Shown: positions 1 through 4,197 of the stretch, in pieces | Layout of the letters: each line of letters starts with the position of its first letter | Numbering within the stretch: the first letter of the stretch is position 1 | Source: Clostridia bacterium | Lineage (GTDB): Bacteria; Bacillota; Clostridia; Christensenellales; CAG-1252 | DNA length: 5,438 nucleotides | Assembly (NCBI GenBank): GCA_009928745.1 | Contig: SACC01000107.1 | Span: 1 to 5,438, forward strand | Direction of reading: 5' to 3' | Program-made: the position numbers and the translations under genes | The notes under the pieces: model-generated | What the model was told of the DNA's origin: nothing | The model's database searches: none | Seen by the model: only the letters and a program-made list of their open reading frames with translations

Positions 1-305
1 TGTATGCGGGAAGGATTGTGGAAAAGGGCACTGTACAAGAGATTTTTGGAAGTCCCGCGCATCCGTATACTATTGGACTGATGATGTCCAAGCCTATTGT
101 AGGGCGAAAAATCGAAAGACTATACAATATTCCAGGCAGCGTGCCTAATCCGATTAATATGCCTAATTACTGTTATTTTAAGGACAGATGCGAAAAAAGT
201 ATTCCGGCTTGTTACGGAGTATATCCTCCGATGATAAAATTATCCGAAACGCATTATGTTGCCTGCTATCTTTTTGAAGAAACTAAGAAGGAGGTAGCGC
301 AATGA
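1..305 (+). CDS. oppD: Peptide ABC transporter ATP-binding protein, OppD/DppD type (C-terminal end only)
   Basis: This is the last 100 residues of a cytoplasmic ATPase subunit that powers oligo- or dipeptide import; the nucleotide-binding domain lies left of the window. The visible frame opens with YAGRIVEKG, the strand after the H-loop in this family, and continues to FGSPAHPYTIGL, the hallmark of the oligopeptide/dipeptide transporter C-terminal domain (oligo_HPY). The two bases at the edge fit the end of an ATG codon, giving the usual MYAG. The tail then carries four cysteines (window residues 57, 63, 70 and 88) spaced C-x5-C-x6-C-x17-C, the same spacing as in the next gene; some dipeptide-transporter ATPases bind a [4Fe-4S] cluster at such a site. 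The stop codon overlaps the next start (ATGA, 302-305), so translation is probably coupled. Gene order (D then F) supports the OppD assignment. Substrate class within peptides cannot be decided. Confidence 0.9.
   Translation, partial: YAGRIVEKGTVQEIFGSPAHPYTIGLMMSKPIVGRKIERLYNIPGSVPNPINMPNYCYFKDRCEKSIPACYGVYPPMIKLSETHYVACYLFEETKKEVAQ
288..295 (+). promoter_or_regulatory. Ribosome binding site of the oppF-type gene
   Basis: AAGGAGGT lies 6 bases before the ATG at 302, inside the end of the upstream gene. It is a near-perfect Shine-Dalgarno sequence, and it decides that the oppF-type protein starts at 302 with its long N-terminal extension rather than at an internal methionine. Confidence 0.85.
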
Positions 306-1636
306 ACAAAGCATCGCTAAGGATAAAGAACTCCTTCATTTCTTACAGAAAATCGATGAAAAAATACTTCGCCAGAAAAGGCAAAGCGCTAGTCAATATC
401 AGCAAGCAATGTCTGCTATTTGTAAAAAATCCGATAAAATTCATCAAGAATGCTATCCAGACGCATAAGGATTTAATTAACGACGTATATGTGCCATTAA
501 TTCACAAGAGTGAAAATGTTCTGGAGGTTAACAAGCTGAAGATGTATTTCCCAATAAAATCGGGATTTTTTAAACGCACAGTAGGTTATGTTAAGGCGGT
601 AGACGGTATTACCTTTAATATCGAAAAAGGCAAGACAATGGGGCTAGTAGGCGAGTCGGGCTGCGGCAAGACTACCGTGGGCAGAACCATACTGCGATTA
701 TACGAACGTACGGGCGGAGAAGTGTTGTTCGATGGAGAAGACATTAACAGGCTGAGCAAAAAGAGATTGCGCGCAAAGCGTCCTGAGTTGCAGATAGTAT
801 TCCAAGACCCTTATTCGAGCTTATCTCCAAGACTCCCCGTCGGTGAGATTATAGGCGAGGCGGTGCGCGAGCATAAGATAGTATCTAAGGAGCAATTTGA
901 CGGTTATATAACCAAAATTATGAACGATTGCGGCTTGCAAGAATATCATAAGGATAGATATCCTCATGAGTTTTCGGGCGGTCAACGTCAGCGTATTTGC
1001 ATAGCAAGAGCGCTTGCGCTCAATCCAAAATTCATTATTTGCGATGAGCCGGTGTCAGCGCTGGATGTGTCAATACAGGCGCAAATAATCAATCTTTTAA
1101 AAGATTTGCAGAAAAAATTCGGACTAACTTACCTTTTCATTTCCCACGATTTATCTGTTGTAGAGCATATATCTGATACTGTCGGCGTAATGTATCTCGG
1201 TAATCTTGTTGAATATGCAGATACTAAGAAAATATTTGAGAATCCTAAGCATCCGTATACGGAAGCTTTGTTCTCCGCAATACCCGTGCCCGATCCGAAT
1301 TATAAGATGAAGCGGATAATACTGGAGGGTAGCATACCATCTCCCGCTAACCCGCCCGGCGGTTGCAAATTCCATACGCGTTGTAGAAAATGCATGGAGA
1401 TATGCAAAACTTGTGTTCCCAATACAATTGAAGTGGAAGAAAATCATTATGTAGTATGCCACTTATTCGATGCTGAAGCAATGGAGCGCAACGAAGAGCT
1501 GGTAAAATCCGGCATAATAAACAGCGAAGTCACGGAAAAGCCAAGCATTGTAATTGACGAGGAGAAGGCTATTCAAAAAGCGAAGGAAGCTAAAGTAAGA
1601 GGTCACGCAATGAGAGGAAAGGGACCAAGAATTTGA
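302..1636 (+). CDS. oppF: Peptide ABC transporter ATP-binding protein, OppF/DppF type, with basic N-terminal extension
   Basis: This is the second ATPase of a peptide importer; it would pair with the OppD-type subunit under the inner-membrane permeases. In order: a basic extension (about 1-72), the first strand VLEVNKLKMYF (73-83), Walker A GESGCGKTT (117-125), Q-loop VFQDP (166-170, Gln168), signature FSGGQ (224-228), Walker B FIICDEP (244-250, Glu249), D-loop SALD (252-255) and H-loop His282. All catalytic residues are present. The oligo_HPY tail has NPKHPYTEAL (314-323), then cysteines 355, 361, 368 and 386 in C-x5-C-x6-C-x17-C spacing, with two more at 364 and 371. At 444 residues it is clearly longer than a typical OppF (about 310-340): the excess is the N-terminal extension (K/R-rich, only three acidic residues) and a charged tail after residue 389. 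The ATG overlaps the upstream stop and has a strong ribosome binding site. Peptide substrate is not determined. Confidence 0.95.
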   Translation: MNKASLRIKNSFISYRKSMKKYFARKGKALVNISKQCLLFVKNPIKFIKNAIQTHKDLINDVYVPLIHKSENVLEVNKLKMYFPIKSGFFKRTVGYVKAVDGITFNIEKGKTMGLVGESGCGKTTVGRTILRLYERTGGEVLFDGEDINRLSKKRLRAKRPELQIVFQDPYSSLSPRLPVGEIIGEAVREHKIVSKEQFDGYITKIMNDCGLQEYHKDRYPHEFSGGQRQRICIARALALNPKFIICDEPVSALDVSIQAQIINLLKDLQKKFGLTYLFISHDLSVVEHISDTVGVMYLGNLVEYADTKKIFENPKHPYTEALFSAIPVPDPNYKMKRIILEGSIPSPANPPGGCKFHTRCRKCMEICKTCVPNTIEVEENHYVVCHLFDAEAMERNEELVKSGIINSEVTEKPSIVIDEEKAIQKAKEAKVRGHAMRGKGPRI

Positions 1637-1637
1637 C

Positions 1638-1901
1638 ATGAAAAAGAAAGAAAAAAAGATATATAATGATGACGACGGAAGAGTAATAGCTCCGATGAAT
1701 GTGGACGGAATGCCGTGGTACAACAGGCATGCGCCCAAAATAAAAGAGGAAATGCCCTCTCTCCCTCCCGAAAAAATGAGCGGAAAGGACACCTTAAGGC
1801 TATTACTCCGTCTTTACGCCGCGCTTATACCTGTCGCGCTGGTATTCATTGCCGCTTTTGCCGCGCTTATTTATTTTATGGTCTATGTGTGGTTGAGATA
1901 A
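1638..1901 (+). CDS. Small protein with one C-terminal membrane helix, function unknown
   Basis: I do not recognise a named family. The 87-residue product starts with a lysine-rich stretch (MKKKEKK), then an acidic and proline-containing soluble part with a distinctive block DDDGRVIAPMNVDGMPWY (11-28), then a hydrophobic segment (about 59-84) that ends in WLR. The layout suggests a tail-anchored protein with the N-terminus in the cytoplasm; there is no signal peptide. The ATG follows the oppF-type stop by one base, with a purine-rich GAGAGGAAAGGGA (1611-1623 region) upstream as a rather distant ribosome binding site, so translation may rely partly on coupling. Its stop overlaps the next start by one base (TAATG). 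The tight packing argues that it is a real gene of the peptide-transporter operon. It might assist the transporter or simply share its transcript; nothing in the sequence decides this. Confidence 0.8.
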   Translation: MKKKEKKIYNDDDGRVIAPMNVDGMPWYNRHAPKIKEEMPSLPPEKMSGKDTLRLLLRLYAALIPVALVFIAAFAALIYFMVYVWLR

Positions 1902-2137
1902 TGGAAAAGAAGAAGCTGACAAATCTTGAAAAGCATATCATATTATGTCCGCATTGCGGCAAAAAAGCGCTCGACCATATGACGGTTTGTCCGTATTGTG
2001 AGGGCGAACTAATTCCAGTCGGATATCGTGAGAGTAATCCAGCGACCCGGCACAAAATCAAAATAACGTTGTGGATTGTATTGCTAATAGCGGCAGCTGC
2101 CATATTGATTTATCTTTTTGTAACTAAAGGCTTTTAA
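1901..2137 (+). CDS. Zinc-ribbon protein with one C-terminal membrane helix
   Basis: This 78-residue protein begins MEKKKLTNLEKH and has two cysteine knuckles, CPHCG (16-20) and CPYCEGEL (30-37), which together form a typical zinc-ribbon (Cys16, Cys19, Cys30, Cys33). A basic stretch (RHKIK, 50-54) precedes a membrane helix at about 55-74, and the protein ends VTKGF. By the positive-inside rule the zinc-ribbon faces the cytoplasm. The frame is open for 62 more codons upstream (to 1715), but that part lies over the preceding gene in another frame, whereas the ATG at 1901 overlaps its stop (TAATG), typical of coupled re-initiation; only a weak GGTTGAG precedes it. Small zinc-ribbon membrane proteins of this kind are common in Firmicutes and mostly uncharacterised. 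Zinc binding is inferred from the motifs; a role with the transporter is a guess from position. Confidence 0.85.
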   Translation: MEKKKLTNLEKHIILCPHCGKKALDHMTVCPYCEGELIPVGYRESNPATRHKIKITLWIVLLIAAAAILIYLFVTKGF

Positions 2138-2176
2138 TTTTAAATAAATTTTAATTATATATTAACGGAGAATATT

Positions 2177-2596
2177 ATGATAACCAAGTATGATATTAGT
2201 AATGCGCCGACTAAAGATGAGTTGCAAAGATATGTGAAAGGCAATTATGATTTATTAACGGATTTTTGCGGATATATTGAAACTAAATATCAGCCCAAAG
2301 AACAGATAGACTACAGTAAATGTACCGCAATTCCCGGCTGGAATCTCAAATACAAAAAACATGGTAAAGCCTTGTGTACAATTTATCCTTATGAAGAATA
2401 TTTTGCCGTACTTGTTACGCTTACCTTTAAGGATCTTGACAAGTTTTGTATAGTAAAACAAGAGTTTGAAGACCAAACGCAACGTATAATAGATGAGGCT
2501 AAACCATTCAGCGGAACAAAATGGATAATACTTGCAATAACTGATAATAAAACTCTAGCAGACGCTAAAAAGTTAATAGCGTTAAAGTACGAATAG
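2177..2596 (+). CDS. DUF3788 family protein
   Basis: The 139-residue product is soluble, with no signal peptide or membrane segment, and matches my recollection of the DUF3788 pattern: a central block GWNLKYKKHGKALCTIYPYEEYF (pieces at 54-76), a hydrophobic strand AVLVTLTFK (77-85), then GTKWI (113-117) and a closing LADAKKLIALK (127-137). The length is normal for the family, whose biochemical role is not known; members are small cytoplasmic proteins often found in gut and soil anaerobes. The ATG at 2177 has GGAG 6 bases upstream (2167-2170), which supports the start. It follows the zinc-ribbon gene by 39 AT-rich bases with no convincing terminator or promoter, so it may be read on the same transcript as the transporter genes, although a functional link is not evident. 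Confidence 0.8.
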   Translation: MITKYDISNAPTKDELQRYVKGNYDLLTDFCGYIETKYQPKEQIDYSKCTAIPGWNLKYKKHGKALCTIYPYEEYFAVLVTLTFKDLDKFCIVKQEFEDQTQRIIDEAKPFSGTKWIILAITDNKTLADAKKLIALKYE

Positions 2597-2760
2597 GTAT
2601 AACCAAAATTTGCAAAACTATTTTTCTAGGGTGATAGAAAATATAACAATTTACATTAAAAGTGAGCACGCAATTTTTTATTGTATAAGCATTTTTTCGA
2701 GAAATTATTATTGAATGAAAAAGTCGCCGCCGCCTCGATGATTTCGCGCGGGAATTAACC
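2597..2760. other. Intergenic region with weak hairpin and GC-rich patch
   Basis: I see no gene here. An AT-rich inverted repeat TTTTCTA / TAGAAAA (2622-2628 and 2635-2641, loop GGGTGA) lies just after the DUF3788 stop; its stem is weak and no T-run follows, so it is at best a poor terminator. Positions 2723-2752 form a GC-rich patch (GTCGCCGCCGCC..., then TTCGCGCGGG) that stands out sharply from the surrounding AT-rich bases. CGAGAAAT (2698-2705) and ATTTCGCG (2741-2748) are complementary with one mismatch and could bracket a loose fold. The only reading frame in the patch encodes eight residues and has no ribosome binding site. Confidence 0.5.
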
Positions 2761-2789
2761 TTGATTAAATAGTCAAAATATGATATAAT
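2761..2789 (+). promoter_or_regulatory. Vegetative (sigma-70/SigA-type) promoter of the lipoprotein gene
   Basis: The -35 hexamer TTGATT (2761-2766) and a perfect -10 TATAAT (2784-2789) are separated by 17 bases, and TG at 2781-2782 gives an extended -10. Transcription should start near 2796, leaving a leader of about 30 bases before the ATG at 2828. An imperfect palindrome TTGATTA-AA-TAGTCAA (2761-2776) covers the -35 box and could be a repressor site, but this is speculative. Confidence 0.8.
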
Positions 2790-2814
2790 GAGGTAACATT
2801 ATATGGTATTATAT

Positions 2815-2822
2815 GGGGGGAG
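2815..2822 (+). promoter_or_regulatory. Ribosome binding site deciding the lipoprotein start at 2828
   Basis: GGGGGGAG ends 5 bases before the ATG at 2828. An earlier in-frame ATG at 2813 overlaps the edge of this site and has no ribosome binding site of its own, so 2828 is the likely start; it also yields a standard MKKI signal peptide. Confidence 0.75.
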
Positions 2823-2827
2823 ATGTT

Positions 2828-4060
2828 ATGAAAAAAATAATGCTTATATGTCTATTACTTGTTCTATTGGCAATCTCCATATGTCTTACTGCCTGCAAGA
2901 AAAAGGCTTTAGACCCGATAGAAAGCGGGGACTATTACTATTGTCTTGAAAATGAAAAAGCATGTATTATCGGACTCTCAAAGAGCGGAAGGGAACAGAC
3001 GGAATTGACTATTCCCTCACATATTGACGGATATATGGTGAAATCGTTAGGAAGGGACGAGGCAATCGTAAATGGTGAAGATAATCATTTTGTGCATAAA
3101 GAATCCAGCTTGGGTAAGCCGAAAGTAAAAAGAATAATAGTTCCTGAATACATAGTATACGTATATTGGAACAGATTTGTCCCGATAACGTCTATCGAAC
3201 GAATTGTGGTACAAAATGCTAACGCAAGAATATACGGACACCACATAAGCAATCTTGAAAATAAGTTTGTAATACCTATATCTAACAATTATAAAGAGTG
3301 GACTTTTCTTAATTTTCGCAAATATAAAGCTGTATTTTGTCTTAACCCAATAAGAGCGAACGTTATCTTCGATTTGAACTATAAGCTGCCTGAAGAAACC
3401 AATAATATTCTTTATAATCTTGCGGTAATTAGAGCGCAGGAAGAAATTTTTATTAAATCGGAAGAAGCATTTTTGGAACAAAAAGCTCTGGTTAATCACT
3501 ATGTAGACTTGATGTATGAGTGGGATACATATGCATTGGAAGATAAAAAAATATTAATCGCTAAATATCTTCTTGTATCACTGGGAGCGACAGAAGAGGA
3601 AGTTAATCAGATAACGGATGAGAGTTATATAGAACAAATAGATATGCTCTTGCAATATTCAGACATACAGGACTTTTGGGAAGACGTGCTAAACAAATTA
3701 CCTGAATATGACACACGGACTTATGAAGAGTATCTTGAAGAATGCCAAGGTAAAATAGAGAATAGAACGAATTCTTTGCTAAGTACTCTTAACGACAATC
3801 TGCGTGCGCCTAATCTGGGAAATTATTGGATAGATTATCTATACGAGGGCGAAGCGATAACCAAACCTATAACGGATCCCGTAAGAGAAATTTCCGACAA
3901 GGCTGCAGATAATTATCCGACAGTCTTCGAGGGATATCATTTTGAATTCGACGGATGGTACTTGGATTCAGCGTGTACGGAAAGTGCGGATTTTGATAAT
4001 ATTGTAATGGGTAGTGAACTTATCCGTTTTTATGCAAAATGGGTTTTTCTCGCCGATTAA
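2828..4060 (+). CDS. Surface lipoprotein with BspA-like start and C-terminal InlB-like (Flg_new) repeat
   Basis: The 410-residue product has a lipoprotein signal peptide: MKK, a hydrophobic core (4-19) and lipobox LTAC (20-23), so Cys23 would be lipidated and the protein held on the outer face of the membrane. Residues about 35-110 (YYYCLENEKACIIGL, ELTIPSHIDGYMVKSLG, KVKRIIVPEYIVYV) resemble the beginning of BspA-type leucine-rich repeats, but no regular array follows. Residues about 190-330 are rich in acidic residues and probably helical. The C-terminus (about 335-407), with the landmarks FDGWYLDSACTESADFDN and FYAKW, matches one Listeria-Bacteroides/InlB B-repeat (Flg_new). There is no sortase signal or other cell-wall anchor. 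It has its own promoter and probably forms a single-gene unit. Such proteins are often assumed to take part in surface contacts; the actual ligand is unknown. Similarity of the BspA-like part is judged by eye and is weaker than that of the C-terminal repeat. Confidence 0.85.
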   Translation: MKKIMLICLLLVLLAISICLTACKKKALDPIESGDYYYCLENEKACIIGLSKSGREQTELTIPSHIDGYMVKSLGRDEAIVNGEDNHFVHKESSLGKPKVKRIIVPEYIVYVYWNRFVPITSIERIVVQNANARIYGHHISNLENKFVIPISNNYKEWTFLNFRKYKAVFCLNPIRANVIFDLNYKLPEETNNILYNLAVIRAQEEIFIKSEEAFLEQKALVNHYVDLMYEWDTYALEDKKILIAKYLLVSLGATEEEVNQITDESYIEQIDMLLQYSDIQDFWEDVLNKLPEYDTRTYEEYLEECQGKIENRTNSLLSTLNDNLRAPNLGNYWIDYLYEGEAITKPITDPVREISDKAADNYPTVFEGYHFEFDGWYLDSACTESADFDNIVMGSELIRFYAKWVFLAD

Positions 4061-4093
4061 ATCAGGAGTTCAAAAGTAAGACATAAATATTGC

Positions 4094-4122
4094 GCTCATA
4101 ATGTAAAAAATTCATTAAGAGC
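4094..4122. terminator. Imperfect hairpin in the convergent intergenic region (left)
   Basis: GCTC-A-TAATG (4094-4103) pairs with CATTA-A-GAGC (4113-4122) across a 9-base A-rich loop, with one A/A mismatch. It sits 34 bases after the lipoprotein stop. No good T-run follows on either strand, so a terminator role is uncertain. Confidence 0.3.
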
Positions 4123-4134
4123 CCGCCAAAAGGA

Positions 4135-4163
4135 AATATACGCCAGCTTGACTGGGGTATATT
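4135..4163 (-). terminator. Hairpin, probable terminator of the amt-PII gene
   Basis: AATATAC-G-CCAG (4135-4146) pairs with CTGG-G-GTATATT (4152-4163) over a 5-base loop with one G/G mismatch, giving 11 base pairs. Read on the minus strand it is followed by TTTCCTTTT, a plausible broken T-run, and it lies 34 bases after the amt-PII stop. On the plus strand a T5 run comes only 11 bases later, so it might also serve the lipoprotein gene. Confidence 0.45.
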
Positions 4164-4197
4164 GTATATAAATGTTTTTGTAATAATAATATTTGCC

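Noticed and set aside
18..20. GTG at 18 as the start of the first gene
   Set aside because: The frame continues to the window edge with family-typical sequence (YAGRIV), so this codon is an internal valine of a truncated gene.
542..544. Internal ATG (Met81) of the OppF-type gene, preceded by GGAGG, as the true start
   Set aside because: Starting here would remove the first strand of the ATPase fold (VLEVNKL), while the ATG at 302 has a better ribosome binding site.
59..1260. Exact 12-base repeat GCATCCGTATAC at 59-70 and 1249-1260
   Set aside because: Both copies encode the HPYT motif shared by the two paralogous ATPases, so no mobile repeat is needed to explain it.
1151..1792. Minus-strand open frames opposite the oppF-type gene and the 87-residue gene
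   Set aside because: They lie antisense to well-supported genes, have no family resemblance, and show no ribosome binding site.
1715..1900. Upstream extension of the zinc-ribbon reading frame by 62 codons to an ATG at 1715
   Set aside because: It overlaps the 87-residue gene in another frame and has low-complexity shadow composition; the ATG at 1901 overlaps the preceding stop and leads directly into the zinc-ribbon.
2715..2741. Eight-residue frame MKKSPPPR in the GC-rich patch
   Set aside because: Too short, with no ribosome binding site; more likely chance reading of a non-coding or repeat sequence.
2813..2827. Alternative ATG at 2813 for the lipoprotein
   Set aside because: The GGGGGGAG site lies after it and fits the ATG at 2828; the later start gives a standard lipoprotein signal peptide.
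3047..3499. Minus-strand 150-codon frame inside the lipoprotein gene
   Set aside because: Biased shadow composition (rich in Phe, Tyr, Ile and Lys) antisense to a gene with signal peptide, promoter and recognisable repeat.
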